Assembly: GCF_000716715.1 (NCBI RefSeq)
Contig: NZ_JNYJ01000021.1
Coordinates: 62,001-126,000, forward strand
From: Dactylosporangium aurantiacum
GTDB taxonomy: Bacteria > Actinomycetota > Actinomycetes > Mycobacteriales > Micromonosporaceae
Direction of reading: 5' to 3'
DNA length: 64,000 nucleotides
Positions within the stretch are counted from its first letter, which is position 1, and every line of letters starts with the position of its first letter. Below are positions 48,198 through 56,146 of the stretch, piece by piece. Both the position numbers and the translations under genes were made by a program. The notes below the pieces were generated by a model. That model saw only the letters and a list, made by a program, of their open reading frames with translations, was not told where the DNA came from and ran no database searches.

Positions 48198-48849
48198 AGT
48201 CGCCGGCCACGGCCGGTGACGCGAGGACGTAGTCCAGCCGCGAGCGGGTGAACTCCGCACCGCCGAGCGCGGTCGGCACCGTCCAGCCCGGCCCCGTGCC
48301 GACCCGGTGGAACACGTCGACCAGGCCGCGGCCGGCCAGCAGCGCCATCGCCCGCGTGTCCGGGCCGCCCCGGCCGAACCAGCGCCGGTGCCGCCGCCGC
48401 ACCTCGCCGTAGGGTGTCCACGGGTCGAGGGAGTTGAAGTCCCCCATCAGCACCACCCGTTCGCGGCGCGCCGCGAACGCCGCCAACCGCCGGGCCTCGT
48501 ACAGGCGGACCAGCCCCCAGTACGGGAACAGGTGCACGCTGACCAGGGTCAGCGGTCCCGCCTCGGTCGCCACCTCCACCCACGCCGCGCCGTGATGGAA
48601 CGGCCCCGGCACCGTGCCCCGCCGCAGGACGCGCAGGTGCGGCGCGACCAGCAGGCCGACCGGCTGCCCGGTGTGCGGCGGCGCCACGTGCAGCCGCATC
48701 CCCGTGCGCCGCGCGAGGGGTGGGTCGCCGCGCAGCTCCTGCACCGCCGCGACGTCGGGCCCCGCGGCATCGACGACCGCGCACACGGCGTCCAGCCGGC
48801 CGTGGTTCGCGCCCGTCAGGATGTTGTACGTCAGCAGCGTCAACGACAT
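48088..48849 (-). CDS. Endonuclease/exonuclease/phosphatase (EEP) family hydrolase
   Basis: The 253-residue protein has the EEP signatures LLTYNILTGANHGR (Asn), AVQELRGD (catalytic Glu), MGDFNSLDPW (Asp/Asn), and SDHFPVVATL (terminal Asp-His). No signal peptide is visible. Substrates in the family include DNA, inositol phosphates and sphingomyelin, so specificity is open. Its ATG at 48849 is only 11 bp from the start of the divergent M20 gene. Its 3' end overlaps the small PWPC gene. Confidence 0.9.
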   Translation of the reverse strand: MSLTLLTYNILTGANHGRLDAVCAVVDAAGPDVAAVQELRGDPPLARRTGMRLHVAPPHTGQPVGLLVAPHLRVLRRGTVPGPFHHGAAWVEVATEAGPLTLVSVHLFPYWGLVRLYEARRLAAFAARRERVVLMGDFNSLDPWTPYGEVRRRHRRWFGRGGPDTRAMALLAGRGLVDVFHRVGTGPGWTVPTALGGAEFTRSRLDYVLASPAVAGDFTACRVLDGAATASASDHFPVVATLATPDPEGRSAP

Positions 48850-48854
48850 ACATT
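48849..48854 (+). promoter_or_regulatory. Candidate -10 element (TACATT) for a leaderless M20 peptidase transcript
   Basis: TACATT is followed by six bases and then ATG 48861. The spacing puts the transcription start on the start codon, as expected for leaderless actinobacterial mRNAs. The element overlaps the start codon of the divergent EEP gene. Confidence 0.45.
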
Positions 48855-48860
48855 GCCCAG

Positions 48861-50114
48861 ATGGACGTCCACACCGCTCTCCTCGGCTCCCGCGACGAGA
48901 CCGTCAGCACCCTCGTCGACCTCATCCGCGTACCCAGTGTGGGTGGCACCCAAGCGGAGGCCGACATCGTGCGGCACGTCGCCGGGCTGCTGCGCGCCGA
49001 GGGTGTCGAGACGGACCTGTGGCCGATCCCCGTCGCCGAGCTCGCCGCCCGCCCGGACTTCCCGGGCATGGAGGTCGACCGCACCGAGGCGTGGGGCCTC
49101 GTGGCGCGGCTGCCCGGCACCGGCGGTGGCCGCACCCTCATGTTGAACGGCCATCTGGACGTGGTGCCGCCCGGCGACCTGTCGACCTGGTCCGACGACC
49201 CGTACTCGGGCAAGGTGGCGGACGGTCACGTGTACGGACGCGGCGCCTGCGACATGAAGGGCGGCTTCGCCGCGGCCCTGGCCGCCCTACTCGCGCTGCA
49301 CCGCAGCGGCACCCGCCTGCCCGGTGACGTGCTGCTCGCCGCCGTCGTCGGTGAGGAGGACGGCGGCCTCGGCACCTACGCGACCCTGGAGCGCGGCTGG
49401 CGCGCCGACGCCTGCGTGATCACCGAACCGACGAACCTGGACGTGCTGGCCGCCAACGGCGGCGCGCTCACGTTCCGGCTGCGCGTGCCGGGGCTGGCCG
49501 CGCACGCCTGCGCCCGCACCAGCGGCGTCAGCGCGGTGGAGAAGTTCCAGCTCATCTTCCCGGTGCTGCGGGCCCTGGAGGCGTCCCGCAACCGCACCGT
49601 GGATCCCATGATGGGGCGCTGGGACATCGCGTACCCCCTGGAGATCGGCACCGTGCGGGCCGGCGACTGGGCCTCGACGGTGCCCGACCTGCTGGTCGCC
49701 GAGGGGCGGTTCGGGGTGGCCCTCGACGAGCCGGTCGAGCAGGCCCGCGCCGCGTTCGAGCAGACGGTCGCGGAGGCGTGCGCCGCCGACCCGTGGCTCA
49801 AGGAGCACCCGGTGACGGTCGAGTGGTGGGGCGGGCAGTTCGCCTCCGGCCGCTGCCCCGACGGCACCGACCTGGTCCGCCGGGTCTTGGACGCACACAC
49901 GGACGCGCACACCGGCACCCACGGCGGGCCGGCGCCGGCGGTCGTCGGCGCACCGTACGGCTCCGACCTGCGGCTGCTCACCAACATCGGCGGCATCCCG
50001 ACCGTCCAGTACGGCCCGGGCGTCGGCTACGGCCACTGCCCCGACGAGCGGGTGTCGATCGAGCAGGTCCACGCGTGCGCGGCGACGCTGGTGCACCTCG
50101 CGCTGAACTTCTGA
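48861..50114 (+). CDS. M20 family peptidase (ArgE/DapE-like)
   Basis: The 417-residue protein has the M20 metal-site order: MLNGHLDVVPPG (first His/Asp), YGRGACDMKGGFAAAL (bridging Asp), AAVVGEEDGGLGT (general base Glu and metal Glu), and GHCPDERVSIEQV (final His). The dimerisation domain lies between about residues 190 and 320. The family deacylates amino acids and cuts dipeptides; ArgE/DapE specificity is unproven. It is divergent from the EEP gene with 11 bp between starts. Confidence 0.94.
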   Translation: MDVHTALLGSRDETVSTLVDLIRVPSVGGTQAEADIVRHVAGLLRAEGVETDLWPIPVAELAARPDFPGMEVDRTEAWGLVARLPGTGGGRTLMLNGHLDVVPPGDLSTWSDDPYSGKVADGHVYGRGACDMKGGFAAALAALLALHRSGTRLPGDVLLAAVVGEEDGGLGTYATLERGWRADACVITEPTNLDVLAANGGALTFRLRVPGLAAHACARTSGVSAVEKFQLIFPVLRALEASRNRTVDPMMGRWDIAYPLEIGTVRAGDWASTVPDLLVAEGRFGVALDEPVEQARAAFEQTVAEACAADPWLKEHPVTVEWWGGQFASGRCPDGTDLVRRVLDAHTDAHTGTHGGPAPAVVGAPYGSDLRLLTNIGGIPTVQYGPGVGYGHCPDERVSIEQVHACAATLVHLALNF

Positions 50115-50169
50115 CTCGTAGCGGCGCGACTACGCTGCGTATTGTTTGCGCTCCCGGGTGCTGGAGGCA

Positions 50170-50198
50170 TTGACCAAGAGTTGTAAAGACTGTTAACT
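50170..50198 (+). promoter_or_regulatory. Candidate promoter of the CBM2/beta-helix gene
   Basis: TTGACC (50170-50175) and TTAACT (50193-50198) are separated by 17 bp, in an AT-rich stretch about 40 bp before the ATG at 50239. The -35 matches well. GTTAAC at 50192-50197 is a palindrome and might also be a regulator site. Confidence 0.4.
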
Positions 50199-50238
50199 AA
50201 TCAGCCAACGGACGCTGCGACGCGGAAGAGGCTGGTCG

Positions 50239-51720
50239 ATGCGGATCTCGCGCACGTTGCCGCTGGCCGTCCCGCTGGCGGTGACCGCCGGCGCGGCGAT
50301 CCTGCTGCTCGCGCCCCTCACCGCGAACGCGGCGGCGGCGTCGCTGACCGCCGCGTTCGCGCAGACCTCCGGGTGGGGCAGCGGGTACGGCGCCGAGTAC
50401 ACGATCACCAACCGCGGCGACGCGGCGGCCAGCGGCTGGGTCGTGGAGTTCGACCTGCCGGCCGGCTCGACCGTGAGCAGCTCGTGGGAGTCGACGCGGA
50501 CCAGCACCGGCCAGCACCACCGCTTCGCCAACGCCTCGTGGAACGGCACGGTCGCGGCCGGCGCCTCGGTCCGCTTCGGCTTCAACGTCAGCGGCACGGG
50601 CACGCCGGTCAACTGCACCGTGAACGGCGCGCCGTGCGCGGGCGGCCCGGCACCGTCGTCGCCCGCGCCCTCGCCCCCCGCGCCCTCGTCGCCGGCGCCC
50701 TCCTCCCCCGCACCCTCGTCGCCGGCGCCCTCGACGTCGGCGCCGCCGCCGAGCGGATCCGTCGTGGACGTGTCGACGGCCGCGCAGCTGCAGGCCGCCA
50801 TGGCGGGCGCGCGGCCCGGCCAGACCATCCGGCTGGCACCGGGCGTCTACGACGGCTCGTTCATCGGCACGACCCCGGGCACGGCGGCCGCGCCGATCAC
50901 GGTGACCGGCCCGCGGACCGCGATCCTGACCAACCCCACCAGTGCGGGCAGCGGCCCGTCATGCCCGGTGCCGACGCCCGGCTGGGACCCCGGCTACGGG
51001 ATCTGGCTCGCCGGCGCGCCCTACTGGAACCTCACCGGGTTCACCGTCGCCGACGCCAAGAAGGGCGTCGTCCTCGACGACTCGCCGCACGTGACGATCG
51101 ACGGCCTGTACGTGCACCACATCGGCGACGAAGGTGTCCACTTCAGACGGTCCTCTTCGGACGGCGTGCTGCGCGGCTCGACGATCGAGTACACCGGCAC
51201 CGTGCAGCCCGCGTACGGCGAGGGCGTCTACCTCGGCTCCGCCAACTCGAACTGGGCCTGCCACGGCAACAGCGGCGGCGTCGACCGCTCCGACCGGGTG
51301 CAGGTGCTGGACAACCGCATCGGCCCGTACGTGGCCGCGGAGCACATCGACGTCAAGGAGGGCACCGTCGACGGGGTCATCCGCGGCAACACGTTCGACG
51401 GGCGCGGCATCGCCGGGCAGAACTCCGCCGACTCGTGGGTCGACGTGAAGGGCACCGGGTACCTCATCCAGGGCAACACCGGCACGTTCGCCGCACCCGG
51501 GACGTTCGCCAACGGGTACGAGACCCACAACCCGGTCGCCGGCTCCGGCTGCGGCAACGTGTGGCGCGACAACGTCTCCGACCTCGGCGGCGTCGGCCGG
51601 TACGCGGTCAACGTGACCTCGACGTCCAAGTGCGCCGGCAACCTCAACGTCGTCTATACGTCCAACACCGTCCGCAACGCCACCGGGGGCCTGACGAATG
51701 TCACTCCGACAGCTGGCTGA
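50239..51720 (+). CDS. Secreted CBM2 + right-handed beta-helix protein (pectate lyase/polysaccharide lyase-like)
   Basis: The protein has 493 residues. A signal peptide (about 1-33) is followed by a CBM2 module at about 35-137 (LTAAFAQTSGWGSGYGAEYTITN, SGWVVEFDLPAGSTV, FGFNVSGTG), which binds cellulose or xylan. A Pro/Ser/Ala linker (SSPAP repeats, about 138-170) leads to a right-handed parallel beta-helix (about 175-490) with VSTAAQLQAAMAGARPGQTIRLAPGVYDG and many repeated DGVxRxNTF-type coils. Beta-helix enzymes include pectate lyases and related polysaccharide lyases; no diagnostic catalytic triad is clear. Six or more cysteines suggest disulfides. Confidence 0.88.
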   Translation: MRISRTLPLAVPLAVTAGAAILLLAPLTANAAAASLTAAFAQTSGWGSGYGAEYTITNRGDAAASGWVVEFDLPAGSTVSSSWESTRTSTGQHHRFANASWNGTVAAGASVRFGFNVSGTGTPVNCTVNGAPCAGGPAPSSPAPSPPAPSSPAPSSPAPSSPAPSTSAPPPSGSVVDVSTAAQLQAAMAGARPGQTIRLAPGVYDGSFIGTTPGTAAAPITVTGPRTAILTNPTSAGSGPSCPVPTPGWDPGYGIWLAGAPYWNLTGFTVADAKKGVVLDDSPHVTIDGLYVHHIGDEGVHFRRSSSDGVLRGSTIEYTGTVQPAYGEGVYLGSANSNWACHGNSGGVDRSDRVQVLDNRIGPYVAAEHIDVKEGTVDGVIRGNTFDGRGIAGQNSADSWVDVKGTGYLIQGNTGTFAAPGTFANGYETHNPVAGSGCGNVWRDNVSDLGGVGRYAVNVTSTSKCAGNLNVVYTSNTVRNATGGLTNVTPTAG

Positions 51721-51723
51721 CCG

Positions 51724-51746
51724 ATCGGTCGATGGTATATACCGAT
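51724..51746. promoter_or_regulatory. Palindromic candidate operator upstream of the PadR gene
   Basis: GGTATATACC (51734-51743) is a perfect 10-bp palindrome. ATCGGT (51724-51729) and ACCGAT (51741-51746) form an overlapping inverted repeat. It lies just before the start of the PadR gene at 51762 and could be an autoregulation site. Confidence 0.5.
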
Positions 51747-51761
51747 GAGTTGAATATAGTG

Positions 51762-52097
51762 ATGGACATGACTGGCGTACCGTTACGTGAACCGACGTTC
51801 CTCGTGCTGACCGCGCTCGCGGCCGAGCCCCAGCACGGCTACAGCGTGCTGGAGGACGTGCGGCGCATCTCCGACGACCGCGTCCGCCTGCAGGCCGGCA
51901 CGCTGTACGGCATCCTCGACCGGCTCAGGGTCGACGGGCTCATCGAGGTCGACCGGGAGGAGGTCGTCGCGTCCCGGCTGCGCCGCTACTACCGGCTCAC
52001 CGTCCCGGGCCGCGACCTGCTCAGCGCCGAGACCGACCGGCTGCACCGCAACGCCGCGGCGGCCGACCGCCGGCTGCGCCTCGCCCACACCCGGTGA
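51762..52097 (+). CDS. PadR family transcriptional regulator
   Basis: The 111-residue protein (from ATG 51762; ATG 51768 also possible) is a compact PadR winged helix: FLVLTALAAEPQHGYSVLEDVRRISDDRVRLQAGTLYGILDRLRVDGLIEVDREEV, with the LxAGTLYGxLDRLxxxGLI core that is diagnostic. The second part is a short C-terminal dimerisation helix. It stands alone; no regulated membrane gene follows directly. A palindrome precedes the start. Confidence 0.92.
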   Translation: MDMTGVPLREPTFLVLTALAAEPQHGYSVLEDVRRISDDRVRLQAGTLYGILDRLRVDGLIEVDREEVVASRLRRYYRLTVPGRDLLSAETDRLHRNAAAADRRLRLAHTR

Positions 52098-52157
52098 TCC
52101 CGGACGGTTCCGGTGGCCAGGACCACCGCGACCGTCCGGCATCGCGTGCGGCCCGGC

Positions 52158-52598
52158 TCAGGTCGTGGTGATGCGCACCAGCGACTCACGGAGCCGGGCC
52201 AGCTCGTCGCTGCCCAGCAGGGCGGCGAAGTCGCCGTCCACCTCCGACATCGCGGCCGGGGCGTCGGCCAGGAAGTCCGTGCCGCGGGCGGTCAACGCCA
52301 CCACCACGGCCCGCTGGTCGTTAGGGTCCTGACGGCTCGACACGTACCCGAGGACCTCGAGCTCCTTCACCAGGCGGCCGGCCATCTGGCGGGTCATGCC
52401 GGCCCTGGCGGCCAGGTCCGTGATCCGGGTGCCGGCCGGGTCCAGGTTCGTGATCACCGGCAGGTGGCCGAGACGGATCTCGCTGTGCCCGCGGGACTGC
52501 AGCTTCGCCAGGGACGCCGCCTGGGCCCGCCGGTGCGCCTGCAGCAGCAGCCGGCCGAGCGGCAGCGCGCGCAGCTCGCCGGGCGTGAGATCAGACAT
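52158..52598 (-). CDS. MarR family transcriptional regulator
   Basis: The 146-residue protein has a MarR winged helix, RITDLAARAGMTRQMAGRLVKELEVLGYVSSRQDPNDQRAVVVALTARG. DPNDQRA is the beta-wing. It is divergent from the cupin gene, with twin palindromes in between that overlap the cupin promoter. It is a likely repressor of that gene and of itself, since one operator reaches its own ATG at 52598. Confidence 0.92.
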   Translation of the reverse strand: MSDLTPGELRALPLGRLLLQAHRRAQAASLAKLQSRGHSEIRLGHLPVITNLDPAGTRITDLAARAGMTRQMAGRLVKELEVLGYVSSRQDPNDQRAVVVALTARGTDFLADAPAAMSEVDGDFAALLGSDELARLRESLVRITTT

Positions 52599-52638
52599 AC
52601 GAAACCCCGTTTACAAAGTACGAAACCTGGTTTAGCTT
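52598..52638. promoter_or_regulatory. Cupin promoter with two MarR-type operators, 21 bp apart
   Basis: Two related sites, TACGAAACCCCGTTTAC (52598-52614) and TACGAAACCTGGTTTAG (52619-52635), each contain AAAC...GTTT inverted arms. The 21-bp offset equals two helical turns. Between them, TTTACA (52610-52615) and TAGCTT (52633-52638) form a -35/-10 pair with a 17-bp spacer for the plus-strand cupin gene. Binding at either site would block the promoter. Confidence 0.7.
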
Positions 52639-52675
52639 TTGAGGCACCGCTACCAACCCATCACGGAGGACAGCA

Positions 52676-53047
52676 ATGAGTATCGTCCGCGCGGCCGACG
52701 CGCCGCGATTCGAGCTCGACGGCTCCACGTTCACGGTGTTCGCGGGGCCCAGCAACGGCTCCCGGCAGGTCTGCGCGTGGCGGCTCACCGTCGCCGCGGG
52801 CCACGAGTCGATGCCGCACAGCATCGACCGCGACGAGGTGTTCATGGTGCTGTCGGGGCAGCTACGGGTCACCCCCGGCGGTGACGTGCTCACCGCCGGC
52901 GACGCGGTCGTCGTGCCGGCCGGCGAGCCGATCGCCGCGCACAACCCCGGCAGCGAACCCGCCGAGGTGTACGTGACCGTGCCCGCCGGTTTCACCGCCT
53001 ACCGCGCCGACGGCAGCGTGTTCGGCACCCCGCCCTGGGCGGCGTAA
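52676..53047 (+). CDS. Cupin domain-containing protein
   Basis: The 123-residue single cupin has GHESMPHSIDRDEVFMVLSGQLRVTPGG (cupin motif 1, GX5HXH-like with partial conservation) and GDAVVVPAGEPIAAHNPG (motif 2). The metal ligands are partly kept (His, Glu, His). Such proteins are small dioxygenase-like or sugar-binding enzymes, or sensor modules; the function is open. The 3' end overlaps the AraC-type gene on the opposite strand by 49 bp. Regulation by the divergent MarR protein is strongly suggested by the operators. Confidence 0.9.
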   Translation: MSIVRAADAPRFELDGSTFTVFAGPSNGSRQVCAWRLTVAAGHESMPHSIDRDEVFMVLSGQLRVTPGGDVLTAGDAVVVPAGEPIAAHNPGSEPAEVYVTVPAGFTAYRADGSVFGTPPWAA

Positions 53048-53811
53048 CGCGCGGGGGTGACCCCGACGTGCCGGACGAAGTGCCGGTGCAGGTGTGACTG
53101 GTCGTGGAAGCCGGCCTCGGCCGCCACGTCCGCCGGGCGCCGGCCGTCCAGCAGCAGCCGCCGGGCCCGCTCGACCCGGCGGCCCACCAGGTACCGGTGC
53201 GGCGGCAACCCGAACGTCGAGGTGAACGACCGCACCAGGTGACCCGGGTGGCAGCCCAGCAGCGCGCCCGCCTCGGTGAGCGTGATCCCCTCCCGGGTCC
53301 GCGCGTCGAGCAGGTCCCGCAGCCCGTCCGCGACCCCGGCCGCGGGCGGGCCCCCGGCGGGCGGCACCGCTCGGAAGTGGCCCCGCAACCGGTCCCGGAT
53401 CAGCGCGAGGCGGCTCTCCGCCTCCAGCTCGTCGCCGGGGGCGTCCAGGGCCAGGTGCAGCTGGTGGATGCGGTGGCGCAGCAGCGGGTCGTCGACGCCG
53501 GGCCGGTCCACGGCGGCGCCGGCCAGGCCCTCGTCCAGGACCGTGGTGTCCAGGTAGAGCACCCGCTTGCGGAAGCCGTCGCCGGTCGCGGCCCGCCCGT
53601 CGTGCGCGACGTTCGGCGGCAGCAGCGTCACCGACGCGCCGGCGGCGCCGCGGTGGTGGCGGTCCAGGTCGAACCGGATCGCGCCCTCGTCGACGATGAG
53701 CAGCGTCCAGGCGTCGTGGACGTGCGGCGGATAGGCGTGGTCGACGAAGTGCGCGTGGAACACCTCGGCGATGCCGGGCACCCTGGGCCGCCATGCGGTG
53801 ACGAGCTCCAT
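52999..53811 (-). CDS. AraC family regulator with N-terminal cupin-like sensor
   Basis: The protein has 270 residues from ATG 53811. The N-terminal AraC-type ligand domain (FHAHFVDHAYPPHVHDAWTLLIVDEGAIRFDLDRHH) has the histidines typical of this cupin-like fold. The C-terminal double HTH contains TLTEAGALLGCHPGHLVRSFTSTFGLPPHRYLVGRRVERARRLL and DVAAEAGFHDQSHLHRHFVRHVGVTPARYAAQ. The second half is a standard AraC end. It is divergent from the DUF2000 gene 48 bp away, a likely target. Confidence 0.92.
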   Translation of the reverse strand: MELVTAWRPRVPGIAEVFHAHFVDHAYPPHVHDAWTLLIVDEGAIRFDLDRHHRGAAGASVTLLPPNVAHDGRAATGDGFRKRVLYLDTTVLDEGLAGAAVDRPGVDDPLLRHRIHQLHLALDAPGDELEAESRLALIRDRLRGHFRAVPPAGGPPAAGVADGLRDLLDARTREGITLTEAGALLGCHPGHLVRSFTSTFGLPPHRYLVGRRVERARRLLLDGRRPADVAAEAGFHDQSHLHRHFVRHVGVTPARYAAQGGVPNTLPSAR

Positions 53812-53859
53812 GTGCACAACGTACAAGACCGCCCAGGTCAGGGCGGGCACGCTGGCCTC

Positions 53860-54270
53860 ATGACGTTCCCCACGAAGATCGCCGTGCTGCTCCGCGACGA
53901 CCTGGCGACCTGGCAGCGCCTCAACGTGACCGCGTTCGTCGTCAGCGGCATCGCCGGCACCGCGCCGGACCTGCTCGGCGAGGACTACCTCGACGCCGAC
54001 GGCAACCGGTACCTGCCGATGTTCGGCCAGCCCGTGATGGTCTTCGAGGGCGACGCCGACACCCTCGCCGCGGCGCACCGCCGGGCGGTGGAACGGTCGG
54101 TCGCGTGTGCAACGTTCACGGAGGAGCTGTTCAAGACCGGCAACGACGAGGACAACCGGGCCGCCGTGCGCGCCGTGCACCAGGCAGATCTCCGGCTGGT
54201 CGGGATGGCCGTGCACGGCCCGCGGAACGCCGTCGACAGGATCCTCAAAGGGACCCGCCTGCATGGCTAG
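53860..54270 (+). CDS. DUF2000 family protein
   Basis: The 136-residue protein matches DUF2000: PTKIAVLLRDDLATWQRLNVTAFVVSGIAG, YLPMFGQPVMVFEG and the end VAVHGPRNAVDRILKG-like. The family is a small peptidyl-tRNA hydrolase-like fold of unknown function. The start is ATG 53860. It is divergent from the AraC gene and 11 bp upstream of the condensation-domain gene, so those may be co-transcribed. Confidence 0.88.
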   Translation: MTFPTKIAVLLRDDLATWQRLNVTAFVVSGIAGTAPDLLGEDYLDADGNRYLPMFGQPVMVFEGDADTLAAAHRRAVERSVACATFTEELFKTGNDEDNRAAVRAVHQADLRLVGMAVHGPRNAVDRILKGTRLHG

Positions 54271-54281
54271 GCTGCCACGCC

Positions 54282-55646
54282 ATGGAGCTCCCCGCAGCTG
54301 AGCAGATCACCGTCGCGTTCGAGGGGCCGGGCGCCGGCAGCGGGCCGCTGTCGTGGGGCCAGATCGAGAGCTGGAACGCGGTGACCACGCTCGGGCACTG
54401 GATGCCGATCGGCGGCGCGCTGCCGCTGAAGCCCGGCACCACCGTGCCCGAGGTGGCCGACGAGCTGCGCCACCACCTGAGCCGCCACCCGTCGCTGCGC
54501 ACGCTGCTGCGGATCCCCGCGGGCGGCGGCACCCCGACCCAGGTCGTGCACGCGTCGGGTCACGCGGTCCTCGAGGTGTACGACGCCGGCACCGCCGACC
54601 CGTCCGACGTCGCCGAGGCGGTGGCGGGACGGTACCGCGACGCCGGGCTCGACTTCGGCACGCAGTACCCGATCCGGATGGCGGCGGTGGCACGCGACGG
54701 CGTCGCCAGCCACGTCGTCGCGCTCATCTCCCACTTCGCCGCCGACGGCGCCGGGGCGCAGGTGATGCTGCGCGACGTCGCCGAGCGGCCGGCCGCGCCC
54801 GTCGCCGGCCGGCAACCCCTCGACCAGGCGCGGTGGCAGGCGTCGCCGGCCGGCCGCAGGCAGAACGAGGCCGCGCTGCGACACTTCGAGGACATCCTGC
54901 GCACCATGCCGCCGGCCAGGTTCCGCACCCCGCCCGCGCCGCGCCGGCCACGGTACCGGCGGGCCGTGCACGACTCGGCCGCGCTGCCGCTCGCGCTGCG
55001 GGTGCTGGCCGCCCGCACCGGCGCCGATCCGTCCGCGACGCTGCTCGCCGTGTTCGCCATGGCCGTGCACGCGACGTGCGGCGTGGACCCGGTCGTCGTG
55101 CGACCACTGGTCAGCAACCGCTTCCGCCCCGGGCTCGCCGACGTGGTCTGCACCGCCGTGCAGGCCGGGCTGTGCCGGGTGCCGGTCGCCGGGGCCTCGT
55201 TCGAGGAGGTGGTGGCCCTGGCGCGGCGGGCCTCGATGAGCGCGTACAAGCTGGCGTACTTCGACCAGCGCGACCTGTTCGCCCTGGTCGAGCGGGTCGG
55301 CGCGCAGCGCGGCGAGCGCCTGGGGATCGGCTGCTTCCTCAACGACCGCCGCAACCCGTCGGCCGGCGCCGGCGGCCCGCAGCCGACCGCCGAGGAGATC
55401 CTGGCGGCGCTGCCCCGCTCGTCGTGGTCCTGGACGGTGCGGCGCGACGCGCCCGGCTTCGAGCCCATGATCCTGGACGTCGAGGACACCGCGAGCGGGT
55501 TGCGGTGCACGGCGCACACCGACACCGCGTACATCTCACCCGACGACACGGTGGCGCTGCTGCACCACCTGGAGCGGGTGGCGGTGCGGGCCGCGACGTC
55601 CGCTCAGGCCTCCTGGCGGCGCAGCAGCTCCGCGAACTCGGCGTAG
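54282..55646 (+). CDS. Stand-alone condensation-domain protein (NRPS C-domain / acyltransferase-like)
   Basis: The 454-residue protein carries a CoA-dependent acyltransferase/condensation fold. The HHxxxDG motif is seen as SHFAADG with His151 and Asp155. LSWGQIESWN near the N-terminus and DPVVVRPLVSNRFRPGLADVVCTAVQAGLCRV match C-domain strands. No adenylation or carrier domain is attached and none is nearby. It could acylate a small molecule or act in trans on a distant NRPS. The last 14 codons overlap the convergent gene at 55604. It is 11 bp after DUF2000. Confidence 0.8.
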   Translation: MELPAAEQITVAFEGPGAGSGPLSWGQIESWNAVTTLGHWMPIGGALPLKPGTTVPEVADELRHHLSRHPSLRTLLRIPAGGGTPTQVVHASGHAVLEVYDAGTADPSDVAEAVAGRYRDAGLDFGTQYPIRMAAVARDGVASHVVALISHFAADGAGAQVMLRDVAERPAAPVAGRQPLDQARWQASPAGRRQNEAALRHFEDILRTMPPARFRTPPAPRRPRYRRAVHDSAALPLALRVLAARTGADPSATLLAVFAMAVHATCGVDPVVVRPLVSNRFRPGLADVVCTAVQAGLCRVPVAGASFEEVVALARRASMSAYKLAYFDQRDLFALVERVGAQRGERLGIGCFLNDRRNPSAGAGGPQPTAEEILAALPRSSWSWTVRRDAPGFEPMILDVEDTASGLRCTAHTDTAYISPDDTVALLHHLERVAVRAATSAQASWRRSSSANSA

Positions 55647-56023
55647 GCCGAGTCCGACCTGGGGAGGAGGCCGGCCGCGACCATCGCGGGACCGAGTTCC
55701 CGCGCCACCTCCTCGTCGTCGCACTCCAGGCCGAACTGGATGACCTCGGCGACGACCTCGGTGGTGCCGGCGCGGAAGAAGGTGCCGCTGTCCACCTGGT
55801 ACAGCCACGCGTCGTACCGGGGCTCGTCGCCGTCCACGACCCGCCACAGCGTGCAGAACCCGCGGAAGCTCGTCTCCTCCTGGTCGTCCTCACCGAGCCG
55901 GGCGTCGGCGTCGAGGTCCTCGCCGTCGTAGCGGCGGCCCGCGGCCCGCAACTGCTCGCGCTCGACCGGGCTCAGCCCGCCGGCGTCGGTGATTTCCCGC
56001 TCGTCCACGAATCGACTCGGCAC
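55604..56023 (-). CDS. Hypothetical acidic protein
   Basis: The protein is about 139 residues from GTG 56023 (longer starts are unlikely). It is acidic (REITDAGGLSPVEREQLRAAG, EDLDADARLGEDDQEE), with a possible domain at the centre (SFRGFCTLWRVVDGDEPRYDAWLYQVDSGTFFRAGTTE) and a helical end. No domain is recognised. It overlaps the condensation-domain gene by 43 bp on the other strand. Confidence 0.65.
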   Translation of the reverse strand: MPSRFVDEREITDAGGLSPVEREQLRAAGRRYDGEDLDADARLGEDDQEETSFRGFCTLWRVVDGDEPRYDAWLYQVDSGTFFRAGTTEVVAEVIQFGLECDDEEVARELGPAMVAAGLLPRSDSAYAEFAELLRRQEA

Positions 56024-56146
56024 GGCGCACAGCCAAACGCACCGGCGCGGGCACGTCAATCACCTGTGCGGTCTGCGTCGGGTCGCCGCGGGTCCGACGC
56101 GGCCGTCGTGGACCTCGGCCGTCGTGGGATCGCGGGGGTGGCGTGG

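Noticed and set aside
54105..54281. Upstream extension of the condensation-domain gene
   Set aside because: It overlaps the DUF2000 gene in another frame and is Arg/Gly-rich; the ATG at 54282 is the natural start.
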